Numbered from the stretch's first letter, positions 8,284 through 18,155 are shown. The stretch: 64,000 nt of DNA from Bin55 sp965116055 (GCA_965116055.1 OZ220466.1:868001-932000); one strand, 5' to 3'. A program made the numbers and translations. Notes: a model not told the origin generated them from the sequence alone.

Positions 8284-8762
8284 CTTTTCTTACTCTAAGC
8301 CGACGGTTCACGCCAACGGATTGGTCGTTAGCGATCTTGTTATGCGGCAGCACTTTTCTGGCTGCGACTGTTCTCATTCAAGTCAGCGCGTGTTCACTCT
8401 GTATGACTCAACGGTTATTCATGGCGTGCGGGATCGTGTCAGTGGCTTTATCGCTTGCGCATAGTCGTGCCCCAAGGGTATATTCGATCTTAGCGGTCTT
8501 ATTTTGGACTGCTGGAAGTTTAGTTGCAGTGCGGCAACTATGGATTCAATACGTGCCAGGCGCGGCATCGAATTGCGGTCCTGGTATTGATTTCTTAATC
8601 GCAAACGAGTATCCATTATCAAGCATCGTTAAAACCATGCTGACCGGGTCGGGCGATTGTGCCGAACCCTCATTAATCCCTTTGCTGGCGCTCGGGGGGT
8701 TCTTGGTTTTATTGTCCATGCTCGTATTGCGTAGGAAGTTCTCAATGATCTCGTCGGTCTGA
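8280..8762 (+). CDS. dsbB: Disulfide bond formation protein B
   Basis: This inner-membrane quinone reductase reoxidises the periplasmic thiol oxidase DsbA. The 160-residue protein has four hydrophobic segments. The first redox pair, Cys38-Ser-Leu-Cys41, lies at the end of helix 1, and the second pair, Cys99 and Cys127, in the large periplasmic loop between helices 3 and 4. That is the normal DsbB arrangement. QRLFM after the CxxC motif is close to the conserved QR(x)M segment that contacts quinone. The ATG overlaps the acpH stop by four bases. No dsbA is in the window. Confidence 0.9.
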   Translation: MTFLTLSRRFTPTDWSLAILLCGSTFLAATVLIQVSACSLCMTQRLFMACGIVSVALSLAHSRAPRVYSILAVLFWTAGSLVAVRQLWIQYVPGAASNCGPGIDFLIANEYPLSSIVKTMLTGSGDCAEPSLIPLLALGGFLVLLSMLVLRRKFSMISSV

Positions 8763-8771
8763 GAAACAACC

Positions 8772-10634
8772 ATGCTACAACTGAACCAAATCTGGTTCGG
8801 CTTCGACGACGAATATTTATTTGAGGATCTTTCATGCACGATCCACGCGGGCCACAAGGTTGGCGTCGTTGGGCGCAACGGCATCGGCAAAACGACCATA
8901 TTCAATCTCATTCGCCGGACTTATATGCCTGAAGAAGGCGAGGTGGTCATGCCTGACGGCTGGCGTATCGCGTGGTTGCGTCAGGATATGCCGGCGGTGA
9001 ATCGAACAGCGCTCGAATTTGTTTTAGACGGTCATCATGAACTGCGCAAAGTCGAGGCTCAAATGCGCGCCGCGGAGGCACGCAATGCCATGTGCGAACT
9101 CGCTCATCTTTACGACCTCTATGACACGTTAGGTGGGTTTCAAGCCGAGTCAAACGCCAGCATGATCTTGGCGGGGCTAGGCTTTACACAGGATGACTTT
9201 CACAAACCTTTCTCGGCCTTTTCCGGGGGTTGGCGTATCCGGCTCAACTTAGCGCAAACGCTCAATCAACCGGCAGACTTACTCTTGCTGGACGAGCCGA
9301 CCAATCATCTGGATTTGGAAGCGACGGTTTGGCTGCAACAGTGGCTAGCACGTTACCCAGGCACGTTGCTATGTATTTCGCACGATCGGGAGTTCCTTGA
9401 TCGGAGCGTGGATGAGATATTGCATCTTGAATCCCACATGGCGACGCTTTATCGAGGGGGCTATTCAGCTTTTGAATTACAACGTGCGGAACGGCTGGAA
9501 CATCAAGACAAGATCTTTCAACAGCAAGAACGCGAGCGTAAACGTATCCAGGTATTCATTGACCGCTTTCGCACTTATGCAAGCAAAGCGAAGCAGGTTC
9601 AAAGTCGGATCAAGATGTTGGAGAAGATGAAAGCGACCGCGCCTCTGCGAGCGCTTTCTCCCTATCGTTTCGAGATCGCGGCGCCTGCGAAGATGGACCG
9701 CCCCATGCTCTCAATGGACAATGCAACGCTTGGGTACGGAACGCATGCGGTACTCGACGACGTGACGGAGAGAATCTATCCCGGTGATCGCATCGCATTG
9801 CTAGGTCTAAATGGCGTCGGAAAAAGCACTTTTCTGAAGTCTTTGGCGGGTGAGCTTGCATTGTTATCCGGCATGCGTCATTCCGGTCTACACACTGAGA
9901 TCGGGTACTTTGCGCAACATCAGCTCGAATTGCTGGATGAGACATTGAACGCGCATGAGCATGTCATTGCCGATCATGACATGACGACGCAGCAGGTACG
10001 TAACTATCTCGGTTCATGGGGGTTTAGCGGCGATGATATTTTTCGTTCTGTAGCAACATTTAGCGGAGGCGAAAAAGCTCGCTTAGTGCTGGCTTTGATC
10101 GCCTGTAAAAAACCTTCATTGCTCGTATTGGACGAGCCAACGAACCATCTTGATCTTGAGATGCGCGATGCGCTAAGTTCTGCTCTGAATCAGTACGAAG
10201 GCGCGGTACTGATGGTCGCACACGACCAACATCTCCTCAGGCAATGCGCCAACGAGTTTTGGCTAGTCAAGGATGGCGCCATAACACACTTTAACGGCGA
10301 TCTAGACGATTACGAAGAGTTCATTACTCAGTTACTGCATGTTGAGCCCACACAAAAAGGGTCGGCAAAACGATCGCGTCGAGATGTACGTAGAGAACGC
10401 GCACTCGAACGCGAAAATCGTCGTGAGCGCAATCGTCGTCAAAAGGCACTAGAAACGTCAATTGAACAGCTACAAAAGGAGCTAAATGAAGCAGCTGCCG
10501 TGCTCTTGGATACTAGCACGTCTAACGCTTTCGACAAGCGGGAGCTACAAGCAACGCTGACGCGACATGGCCAGCTCAAGAAACAGCTAGCGCGTCTCGA
10601 AGAGGAATGGATAAATCTCGCCGACGAAAACTAG
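8772..10634 (+). CDS. ABC-F family ATPase, YheS type
   Basis: This soluble tandem ATPase acts on the ribosome and carries no membrane domain. The first nucleotide domain has Walker A GRNGIGKTT, the signature FSGGWRIRL and Walker B LLLLDEPTNHLDLE. A charged linker (about 235-300) follows. The second domain has GLNGVGKST, FSGGEKARL and LLVLDEPTNHLDLE. The C-terminal 100 residues are a highly charged coiled coil. The 620-residue length and both DEPTNHLD boxes match YheS, an ABC-F protein thought to help translation of difficult sequences. It starts 9 bp after dsbB and probably shares its transcript. Confidence 0.9.
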   Translation: MLQLNQIWFGFDDEYLFEDLSCTIHAGHKVGVVGRNGIGKTTIFNLIRRTYMPEEGEVVMPDGWRIAWLRQDMPAVNRTALEFVLDGHHELRKVEAQMRAAEARNAMCELAHLYDLYDTLGGFQAESNASMILAGLGFTQDDFHKPFSAFSGGWRIRLNLAQTLNQPADLLLLDEPTNHLDLEATVWLQQWLARYPGTLLCISHDREFLDRSVDEILHLESHMATLYRGGYSAFELQRAERLEHQDKIFQQQERERKRIQVFIDRFRTYASKAKQVQSRIKMLEKMKATAPLRALSPYRFEIAAPAKMDRPMLSMDNATLGYGTHAVLDDVTERIYPGDRIALLGLNGVGKSTFLKSLAGELALLSGMRHSGLHTEIGYFAQHQLELLDETLNAHEHVIADHDMTTQQVRNYLGSWGFSGDDIFRSVATFSGGEKARLVLALIACKKPSLLVLDEPTNHLDLEMRDALSSALNQYEGAVLMVAHDQHLLRQCANEFWLVKDGAITHFNGDLDDYEEFITQLLHVEPTQKGSAKRSRRDVRRERALERENRRERNRRQKALETSIEQLQKELNEAAAVLLDTSTSNAFDKRELQATLTRHGQLKKQLARLEEEWINLADEN

Positions 10635-10686
10635 CAAAACTTGGACAACGAGTATTCATTGCGGATAAAAGACGCCAATGCGTGAT

Positions 10687-11625
10687 CTACCAAACCCGTT
10701 GATTCTGTTGTCGGAATCTTGGACCAGAGAAAAACCTTAGTTCGCGTTCGATTCGTAGCCCTTTAAGGGTGTCCTCAATGCTCAATTCGATCAACTCTTT
10801 ATCGCGTTGTACGCTCACCCATCCCGTGCCATTTGCCAGCTGTTCAAAGAGCTCCTCGGTTTTGGTCACTTGATGGCTGCCAACTGCAACGATGACATCT
10901 CCCGGCTTGAGATCACTATCGCTGCCGGCTTCAAGAACTAGAACGCCTGATTCCACGTTGAAATACTTACTTAATTCAGGATTCAAATCTGTCACTCGGA
11001 CATCATCACCATCGGCTATCTCTTCGTTGTGCCAATCGAAATGTGGTATGTGTCGTTCCCAACGACCCCATTCGTGCGGTTCGCGGAAGAATCCACGTGG
11101 CGGAAAGTGGCGATGTATTTCATCCATGTCAATGACTTGAGGTCCGAAGCCGTAAAAGGACTGGAGAGCTTGCGTTTCGATCGTGAATTCATGCTCTTCG
11201 GTATTGCGTTGGATTGCTAGTTTGACCTCTGTGCCGGGTTCGATACTCTCTAGATGTTCGATCACACGGTCTATATTTGCGTGATCCCCGGTGAGGCTTT
11301 GACTGTCGATTGATATGAGTACATCGCCTTTCTTTATGCCCTGTTTTTTAGCAACCGATCGCGGGCTGAATCCGCGCACGACCAACCCTTGATTGGAATC
11401 CACCCCAAGCGCGAGTCCTAGCGAAGCCCTATCGTTGGCGATACGCATGTTTGAATTGGGTATTGCATAGGTCGGCAGTTCGCCTTCGGCTAACGATTTG
11501 AGCGATTTTTCGACTTCCCCCAAGCGTAGATTGAGTTTCTCAAGTTCGGACCGTAAGTCCCTCTCAGCGCCTGACAGGGAAAAGCTAAGCACGATCGCAA
11601 AAACGGAAAGCATGAATTGGCGCAT
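10687..11625 (-). CDS. Periplasmic protein with two PDZ domains
   Basis: A signal peptide (MRQFMLSVFAIVLSFSLSGA) is followed by a short coiled coil (20-48). A first PDZ domain (about 68-155, with SLGLALGV, VVRGFSPRSVAKKQGIKKGD and VLISID) and a second, weaker one (about 205-300, with GVLVLEAGSDSDLKPGDVIV) come next. There is no protease domain: the HtrA serine motif GNSGG and the S41 motif are both absent. It could be a regulator or adaptor of an envelope protease, like the isolated PDZ modules near such genes in other bacteria. The linker 155-200 is rich in histidine and tryptophan, which might bind metal. It converges with the ABC-F gene. Confidence 0.75.
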   Translation of the reverse strand: MRQFMLSVFAIVLSFSLSGAERDLRSELEKLNLRLGEVEKSLKSLAEGELPTYAIPNSNMRIANDRASLGLALGVDSNQGLVVRGFSPRSVAKKQGIKKGDVLISIDSQSLTGDHANIDRVIEHLESIEPGTEVKLAIQRNTEEHEFTIETQALQSFYGFGPQVIDMDEIHRHFPPRGFFREPHEWGRWERHIPHFDWHNEEIADGDDVRVTDLNPELSKYFNVESGVLVLEAGSDSDLKPGDVIVAVGSHQVTKTEELFEQLANGTGWVSVQRDKELIELSIEDTLKGLRIERELRFFSGPRFRQQNQRVW

Positions 11626-12035
11626 ACGTATACCTTTAAGCTGCTCAAGAGTGAATTCAGATAGATAAACAGTAACGCGGCGAGTAAGTTCAACGCCGAA
11701 TGTTTCAAGTTGTTAAAGTTATTTCTTCGATCAGCAAAGACGTTATAAGGGGCCGGTGACTTAATCCTTATATGTACATTTCCCCATGTCGTATTGCTTA
11801 ATCTCCCTATCAAAATCGTTAGGTCAGCGTTGATCAGCTCTTAATGCATACCACCCTATTCAAAACTTCGCTCATACGAAGTTTGCCAAGTGCCTGTTGA
11901 TGTGGTTAAAGGAACTATTTTTAGAAAGGCGGGCAGCATCGCCGTAGCGCTACTGCCATCACCTGTATTAAGCCGACGTGACGCCGAACGGCATGTCGCT
12001 ACCGAGTAACCACCTGTCGCTCGGATATTTTCGCT
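11626..12035. other. Gene-free stretch
   Basis: These 410 bases lie upstream of the leftward PDZ gene and downstream of the leftward luciferase-like gene. No conserved reading frame was found on either strand. The promoter of the PDZ gene should be here, but no strong -35/-10 pair stood out. Confidence 0.5.
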
Positions 12036-13316
12036 TTATCCTGCAGCTTTTTGTTGAGGTTCTTTGTAGATAGATTTTTCGTTTGCCGACTCTTCGCTCA
12101 CGCGGCGACCGAGTGACATAAACGTAGGGATCTCTTCGTCCTTCGGTTCCCGCATTGAGATTTTCCGTTCCATCGCCTGTTCGAGATAAGGCGCCAGCTC
12201 CTCCATCTTCTTCCGCTCACGATCCTCCGAGCGTTCTTTGAATTCGGGCATGACTTCCTTCGCGAAAATCTCTAAGGATTCGCAAATGTGCTCGTGTTGG
12301 TTGCGGCCAGCCTGTTGAATAAAGGTGACCTGGTCAACACCACAGTTTTCAAATTTGAGTAAATGCTCGCGCAGATCGTCCGGCGTTCCAATACCGCCTT
12401 GACTACCTGATAGCGACTTCGTGATGTCTAGTTCATCCGTATTGGTCATACGCGTTGCCTCGAACTGCTTCCACAAATCCGTCCGACCTGGTTTGTGCTC
12501 GCCGAATGCATACAGGCTACCTAGGGCAAAACCGAAAAATTCAAAGCCATGCAATCCTCGATTAACGGCTGTTTCACGGTCGTAATGGCACGAAAAACTC
12601 GAAACCATGCAGATATTCGGATTAATGGCATGACCAATAGGCACGCATTGGTCCGATTTAATAATGCTGTAGTACTCGTCGACCCATTCAGTTGCCTCGG
12701 ACGGGTCAACGAACGCAAATGTAAGTGCGCCGATTCCCAATCGCGCTGCCATTCGAATCGTCTCGCGTTGCGAACACGCGACCCAAAGTGGTGGGTGAGG
12801 GCGTTGCACTGGTTTCGGTACGATGTTACGGCACGGCATCTCGAAGAACTGCCCCTTGTAACCTGGATATGGATCCATGGCAAGCATGTTGGCAATTTGT
12901 TCGACCGATTCCATGAAAATCTTGCGTTTCATGTGGACGGGGATTTTGAACCCACCAAGTTCGAGTTCGGCCGACGATTCGCCAGTACCAAATTCGACCC
13001 GGCCATTGGAAACCAGATCAAGAGTGGCAATGACTTCGGCAGTTCGCGCCGGATGGTTGTATTGCGGGATGACCTGTCGGATGCCATGACCTAGGCGGAT
13101 GTTCTTTGTGCGTTGCGAACACGCGGCTAGAAAGACTTCAGGGGCTGAGGAATGACTGTATTCCTCAAGGAAGTGATGTTCTACTTCCCACGCATAGTCG
13201 ATACCGAGCCTGTCTGCGATTTCTACTTGCTCTAACGCATCGTTGAAGAGTTTTTGTTCGTCGCCTTCCTTCCAAGGCCGCGGCAATTGATGCTCGTAAA
13301 AGATGCCGAACTTCAC
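12036..13316 (-). CDS. Luciferase-like flavin-dependent monooxygenase (LLM class)
   Basis: This TIM-barrel oxidoreductase belongs to the bacterial luciferase family and uses reduced FMN or F420. The family sequence begins KFGIFYEHQLPRPW; the segments AWEVEHHFLEEYSHSSAPE, RLGHGIRQVIPQYNHPAR and GRVEFGTGESS follow as in relatives. I place the start at GTG 13316, preceded by AGGA with a 9-base spacer, giving 426 residues. An upstream in-frame ATG at 13532 would add 72 residues with no family resemblance. The C-terminal 60 residues are charged and helical. The substrate is unknown; close family members are often annotated from hydrocarbon or aromatic degradation settings, but nothing here confirms that. 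Confidence 0.87.
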   Translation of the reverse strand: MKFGIFYEHQLPRPWKEGDEQKLFNDALEQVEIADRLGIDYAWEVEHHFLEEYSHSSAPEVFLAACSQRTKNIRLGHGIRQVIPQYNHPARTAEVIATLDLVSNGRVEFGTGESSAELELGGFKIPVHMKRKIFMESVEQIANMLAMDPYPGYKGQFFEMPCRNIVPKPVQRPHPPLWVACSQRETIRMAARLGIGALTFAFVDPSEATEWVDEYYSIIKSDQCVPIGHAINPNICMVSSFSCHYDRETAVNRGLHGFEFFGFALGSLYAFGEHKPGRTDLWKQFEATRMTNTDELDITKSLSGSQGGIGTPDDLREHLLKFENCGVDQVTFIQQAGRNQHEHICESLEIFAKEVMPEFKERSEDRERKKMEELAPYLEQAMERKISMREPKDEEIPTFMSLGRRVSEESANEKSIYKEPQQKAAG

Positions 13317-13623
13317 TTGATGTAATCCTGCTGGAATATGGAAACATGCATTGTAGGGAACGCATTGAGTGTATACGATCTCATCTCGTGCATGGGTATG
13401 TAATGACTTTATTGCTCTTGCTGCAAGCGTCGTGAATTTGCCTAGTCGCTTTGCGTTTAATAATGGATTCAAACCGCTACGAGAGTCTTCAAAATGTTTC
13501 AGCTTCAAATAACGGACGGCTAATAGTTTCACGTGGAAATAAGTGCACGTGCATTATTCGTATTACTTGACGTTCTGCTGTAGTGACTGATTTTGGTGGC
13601 CTTCGTCTCCTCGGGGATGAGTC
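13317..13623. other. Divergent control region between the LLM gene and the exporter operon
   Basis: About 300 bases separate the GTG start of the leftward monooxygenase from the ATG of the rightward exporter. An open frame continues the monooxygenase frame upstream to 13532 but looks non-coding. The exporter start is preceded at a distance by a GGGGATGAG stretch, an acceptable ribosome site. No clear operator was recognised. Confidence 0.45.
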
Positions 13624-16107
13624 ATGAAAGGAGTTTCCGAATCGGCGAAATGGTCACCATCTGAGCGAGATCAAAAAGCTCGCGAAATCGAAGCATTAAA
13701 AAAACGCGCTCGTGCCGTTCCTATATTCGGCCCTGGCGACATTCCGCCGGAGCGACTTAAGCAGGCGGGCGAGGTTCCTCGCGGTTCCGCCGAAGTCATG
13801 CTGCTTTTCTTCCGATCGTGGCCATTCATTCGGCCGTTTTTTCTCGGAAATTGGTACTACGTCCGTAAGGGCATTGATTCGCGTATTGCCGACCTGGTCA
13901 GTGATGGTAAGTACCGGTTCGAGTATTGCGCGATACTCGCATTGCTGTTAGCTGTCGCCATTCCTCTATTCGAACTGCTGCCTGAAATGAGCGGGCTAGA
14001 GTGGTATTTGTTCTACATACCGATGACATGTGTGGTCGGTTTCTTGTTTTTCGTTGTGTTCAGTCGCGGCGCTTACCAACTAACCGGTACGATCGGCCTC
14101 ATTTTTTTCTTACTTTGTTTTGTTGTTTTTTCCACCTTTTTTATAAACGGCGTAGCTGCCAAGATATTCACTGCGATCTTCGTGGTGATTTGTCTGACTG
14201 GTTGGATGTTGCAGGGTCGATCTGACGGTACAACGGGGGGGGGGATACAACTCCGCTTACGAGTCAACTCTCATCTGGTTTATTTTTATTTAGTCAGCTT
14301 TATACAACGGATTCTCGGTACCGGCTTCGCCTTGCTGAACGCCGACTTGCTTAACCAGGCATTGCTTTTAGGCGAACCTCTAGCGCCGACTCTATCTGCT
14401 ATTTTGGGGTTCCCCGAACTCTCTAATGCGTATGTCGAATCCTTATCTCAGGCGGAGCAAATGGACTTGCTGTATCGCTGGGTCGCGATTAATCTTGGGT
14501 ATTTCTTCATCATGTTACCGATCAATGTTGCGATGGGTTACTACAACATGTGGATCATGCAGATGATTAATCAGAACCTACGCGAGGCGCTGGTAGAACG
14601 CTGGCATCAACTATCGATTACTTATCACAGTGACCATCGAACCGGCGATTCGATTTTCCGGATTTATCAAGACAGCGCCATGGTTACCAATGTCATTCGG
14701 ATGCTCATTGACATTACGTTACGCATATTCAGCTATCTTTCAACCGTGATCGTCATCGTTTTGCTAAGCCCTCTTATCGGCACGATCGCGGCGGTCATTC
14801 TGTTGCCTGTGTTCATATTTGGTTATTTCGCCATGCCGCGTGTGCGCGAGCGCTCGCTAGTGTACCGGGCAGCGGCATCGGATGTCACCGCAACGGTGCA
14901 AGAAACATTCAGTTCGATGCGAGTGATTAAGGCGTTTAACGCTACCGAGCAGGCACAAAACAAAATGGAGCAAGATTCTTTAGTTTCATTCAATGCCGCG
15001 TATCGAATCCGCAATTTAATCGCAGCTGTCACGATCAGCATGTTTACTCTGATGGCTGCCGTCATGATTTCAGGTGAATTCACAATGGCGTTTTGGGCGC
15101 GCGACGAGTCTTCGACTTTCTGGACCGAGCTCATCGCGTTGGTCGGGGTTTCGTTCGTGGTATGGAATCTCGCGGCGTTCAACTATGCCCGGGGTGAATT
15201 TAGAGGCTCGGCGAACAGTTTACGTTGGTTACTTCGCAATTGGATGACATGTCAAGACATGGCGATGGGGCTGAAACGTGTGTTCGACATCCTTGATATT
15301 GAGCCCGATATCAAAGATTCACCGAATTCGGTGCCACTGGACGAGTTCCGCGATGAGATCGCTTTTGAGCACGTGCACTTTCAGTACGTCAAAGGACGAC
15401 CCGTGCTCAATGACGTAAGTTTCACAGCAAAAGCAGGCAGTATCACAGCGATTATCGGCCCGACTGGCTCCGGTAAAAGTTCCTTGATGGCTTTGTTGTT
15501 ACGTATGTTTGATCCCGACCGCGGCCGAATTTCGATAGATGGTCGCGACATAAAGGACTTCAAGGTTGATTCGTTGCGCCATGCCATAAGCATTGCGCTG
15601 CAAGAGAATGTGCTATTTGCGTTAAGCGTACGTGACAACATTAAGTATGTTGCGCCTCACGCTAGCGACGAACAACTATTCGAAGCCATTCGCGTGGCTG
15701 CCATGGACGACTATGTAGACGGTTTGCCTGATGGCGTAGAAACGTTATTAAGCGACCGTGGCGGCAAAATTTCATCAGGGCAAAAACAACGCCTATCGAT
15801 TGCGCGAGCTGTCATCCGCGACACGCCGATTTTGATACTTGACGAGCCAACGGCCGCACTAGATGCTGCGACCGAACTAAAAGTGTTATCCAATCTTGCC
15901 GAGTGGGGCAGGAATCGGGCCATCTTTTTGATTACACATCGCATTTCAACCATTCGTCGCGCGGACAACATTCTTTATCTTGACGACGGCCGAATCGTCG
16001 AAAGCGGCGAACATGAACAGCTGATGGCTGTTGAAGGTGGTGCGTATCGATCGTTTGTCGAAGCGGAAATGACTCTAACCGACACCAGCAGGCAGTTAGC
16101 CTCATGA
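13624..16107 (+). CDS. ABC exporter half-transporter with an extra N-terminal membrane domain
   Basis: This 827-residue permease-ATPase belongs to the type IV ABC exporter (MsbA-like) class. An unusual N-terminal part (1-220) contains a charged cytoplasmic stretch and about four hydrophobic helices before the usual six-helix exporter core (about 225-560). The ATPase domain has Walker A GPTGSGKSS (about 611-619), signature ISSGQKQRLS and Walker B LILDEPTAALD with the catalytic glutamate, then the H-loop ITHRIST. The signature has SSGQ instead of LSGGQ. The stop overlaps the next exporter gene by four bases, so the two probably form a heterodimer. A G10 run lies inside the gene at 14235, in the loop before the exporter core. 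The substrate is unknown. Confidence 0.85.
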   Translation: MKGVSESAKWSPSERDQKAREIEALKKRARAVPIFGPGDIPPERLKQAGEVPRGSAEVMLLFFRSWPFIRPFFLGNWYYVRKGIDSRIADLVSDGKYRFEYCAILALLLAVAIPLFELLPEMSGLEWYLFYIPMTCVVGFLFFVVFSRGAYQLTGTIGLIFFLLCFVVFSTFFINGVAAKIFTAIFVVICLTGWMLQGRSDGTTGGGIQLRLRVNSHLVYFYLVSFIQRILGTGFALLNADLLNQALLLGEPLAPTLSAILGFPELSNAYVESLSQAEQMDLLYRWVAINLGYFFIMLPINVAMGYYNMWIMQMINQNLREALVERWHQLSITYHSDHRTGDSIFRIYQDSAMVTNVIRMLIDITLRIFSYLSTVIVIVLLSPLIGTIAAVILLPVFIFGYFAMPRVRERSLVYRAAASDVTATVQETFSSMRVIKAFNATEQAQNKMEQDSLVSFNAAYRIRNLIAAVTISMFTLMAAVMISGEFTMAFWARDESSTFWTELIALVGVSFVVWNLAAFNYARGEFRGSANSLRWLLRNWMTCQDMAMGLKRVFDILDIEPDIKDSPNSVPLDEFRDEIAFEHVHFQYVKGRPVLNDVSFTAKAGSITAIIGPTGSGKSSLMALLLRMFDPDRGRISIDGRDIKDFKVDSLRHAISIALQENVLFALSVRDNIKYVAPHASDEQLFEAIRVAAMDDYVDGLPDGVETLLSDRGGKISSGQKQRLSIARAVIRDTPILILDEPTAALDAATELKVLSNLAEWGRNRAIFLITHRISTIRRADNILYLDDGRIVESGEHEQLMAVEGGAYRSFVEAEMTLTDTSRQLAS
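14235..14244 (+). repeat. Poly-G tract (G10) inside the exporter gene
   Basis: Ten consecutive G encode Thr-Gly-Gly-Gly between the added N-terminal membrane domain and the exporter core. The present length keeps the frame open; loss or gain of one base would truncate the protein after about 210 residues. Together with the C10 tract at 2787 this makes two ten-base G/C runs in one window. Confidence 0.7.
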
Positions 16108-18155
16108 GCGAAATAGCGGGCGTCAAACCGCTCCGCGAGAAATCGCGGCGGGAACGCGAAGAAGAACTGAACCGACGATCAAGCGGCCTTGATACGCGTA
16201 CTGACATCGGTGAATTCGAGACCGTGCGCATCATCGCACGAAGTGCGCGCTACATTGCATTGTTCCCCTTTCGCTATATCACCAAATTCATTCTAAAACT
16301 TGGTTCCTACTCCTTGCCGTTGGCTCTATTGCCATGGCCGGCCAAAATGCTCGTCGACCATGTGATTCTGGCCCAACCATTACCTCAAATGGTCAATGGC
16401 AACATTGCCGGGTATCCGTCGTATTGGGAACCTGTGATCATGGCCCTACAGGGTGCTTCGCCGCTTGAACTGGCATTCGCGCTGGCCGCTTTCGGAATCA
16501 TTTTCGTGTTAACCATCGGGTCTTATACGGGCGGTTTCGAGGACGAGGTCGAAGCGAACTTAACTCAAGGCCACGACTATGCGACCCAAGTCGAGAACAA
16601 AATGCATGGTGGTCATTCCACTGCAGGCGGTCTTTATGGGTGGTTTGAGTTCAAACTGAATACGCGTTTGACACAAGCTCTGAATCACACGCTGCGAGCA
16701 CATTTATTCGATCGTATTCAGGCTTTGTCGATCACGAAGCTTGAGAATCAGCGCATTGGTGATTCAATCTACCGAGTTCTATACGACACGCCACAGATCA
16801 ACGAGATTTTTTATGAGATCACGCATACGCCGCTGATGTCGACTGTCTTGTTTATTCAAGCATTGTTCACGATGCTTGACGCCTATCCAGGCAATACGAT
16901 GGTAGCCTACGTGACGATCGGCGTATTTCCTGCGTGGGCGCTTGCGTCAGCGTTGTTCTCGCGTATCGTCCGCCGGCGAGGACAGGCCGCTCGCGCCGCG
17001 GGTGCAATCACGACAGCCACCATCGAAGAAGGCATGGATAACGTACTTGCAGTACAGAGTCTCGGTGGTAATGTCAAAGAGAAAAGACGCTTTGGCGACG
17101 ATAGCAGAGAGTCTTTCTTCCGGCACCGGATGGTCAGCTTGCTGTGGATTTTCATTGGCCAGCTAAGCGGCGTATTCGGGCACTTGGTATTCGTGTGGTT
17201 TTCATTTTTCATTATCAGTCAAGTGATCGCCGGTAACATGACGGCTGGCGATTATGCTGCGATATTCACCTATTACGGTTACATGATCGGGCCGGCCATG
17301 GCACTAGGATGGCTATGGATTCGATTTCAAGATAACGTCGCTGCGATGCGTCGAGTATTCGCGTTACTCGACCAAGAACCGGAAGCCCAGCTAGGCGACA
17401 AGCAACTACCTACAGTAAATCGCGGGATCAAATTCAATCAGGCTGGATTGATTTACCCAGACGGTCGGCGAGCGTTGAGCGATGTGAGTTTGACGGCGTC
17501 TATTGGCGAGATCGTCGCCTTCGTCGGTCCGACGGGCGCCGGTAAGACAAGCTTGGCATATCTTGTGCCTCGCTATCACGTGGCGACCGAAGGTGAAGTG
17601 TTGGTGGATGATGTCAACATAAACGAATACAACGTAGAGAGTTTACGCGAACAGATTACTTATGTATTTCAGGAAACCCAGTTATTCTCGTATTCCATTC
17701 GTGACAACATTAAGTTCGGTAAACAAGACGCTACGCAGGAAGAAGTCGAACACGTAGCCCGCGTGGCTGGCATCCATGATTTCATCATGTCGTTGCCAGA
17801 GCAGTACGACACCCGCCTAGGCAATACGAACGCGAAGATATCGGTTGGTCAAAAACAACGCATTTCGATTGCACGTGGTCTTTTGCGCCCGTCGAAAATC
17901 CTGATTCTGGACGAACCTACTTCGGCCTTGGATCCTGAAACAGAGCAGTATTTGGTAAGCTCGTTGCACGAGGCCGCGAAAAATCGACTCGTCATCATCA
18001 TCGCACACCGACTTTCGACCATCGCTCATGCGGACAAAATCGTCTATCTTGACGAAGGCCGCGTGTTAGAACAGGGGACTCATGACGAATTAGTCACACG
18101 CCCGGATGGGGCATATCGTCATTTTGTGGAATTGCAGACTACCGTAGCTCACTAA
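16104..18155 (+). CDS. ABC exporter half-transporter, partner of the preceding gene
   Basis: This 683-residue permease-ATPase has a charged cytoplasmic N-terminus (1-50), six transmembrane helices (about 60-400) and one ATPase domain. Walker A is GPTGAGKTS (about 474-482), the signature ISVGQKQRIS, Walker B LILDEPTSALD and the H-loop IAHRLST. Both this and the preceding protein keep the Walker B glutamate, so both ATP sites could hydrolyse. The two signatures are non-standard (SVGQ here, SSGQ there). A long insert of about 100 residues (about 95-195) separates the first two helices and contains many charged residues, which is unusual. Overlap of the start with the previous stop (ATGA) supports a heterodimer. 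The cargo may be a lipid, peptide or drug. Confidence 0.85.
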   Translation: MSEIAGVKPLREKSRREREEELNRRSSGLDTRTDIGEFETVRIIARSARYIALFPFRYITKFILKLGSYSLPLALLPWPAKMLVDHVILAQPLPQMVNGNIAGYPSYWEPVIMALQGASPLELAFALAAFGIIFVLTIGSYTGGFEDEVEANLTQGHDYATQVENKMHGGHSTAGGLYGWFEFKLNTRLTQALNHTLRAHLFDRIQALSITKLENQRIGDSIYRVLYDTPQINEIFYEITHTPLMSTVLFIQALFTMLDAYPGNTMVAYVTIGVFPAWALASALFSRIVRRRGQAARAAGAITTATIEEGMDNVLAVQSLGGNVKEKRRFGDDSRESFFRHRMVSLLWIFIGQLSGVFGHLVFVWFSFFIISQVIAGNMTAGDYAAIFTYYGYMIGPAMALGWLWIRFQDNVAAMRRVFALLDQEPEAQLGDKQLPTVNRGIKFNQAGLIYPDGRRALSDVSLTASIGEIVAFVGPTGAGKTSLAYLVPRYHVATEGEVLVDDVNINEYNVESLREQITYVFQETQLFSYSIRDNIKFGKQDATQEEVEHVARVAGIHDFIMSLPEQYDTRLGNTNAKISVGQKQRISIARGLLRPSKILILDEPTSALDPETEQYLVSSLHEAAKNRLVIIIAHRLSTIAHADKIVYLDEGRVLEQGTHDELVTRPDGAYRHFVELQTTVAH

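Noticed and set aside
12549..13094. 181-residue plus-strand frame inside the LLM gene
   Set aside because: It is the antisense of a clearly conserved gene and shows no family features.
13317..13532. 72-residue N-terminal extension of the LLM monooxygenase
   Set aside because: It has no family resemblance; GTG 13316 has AGGA at a good distance and matches the family start.
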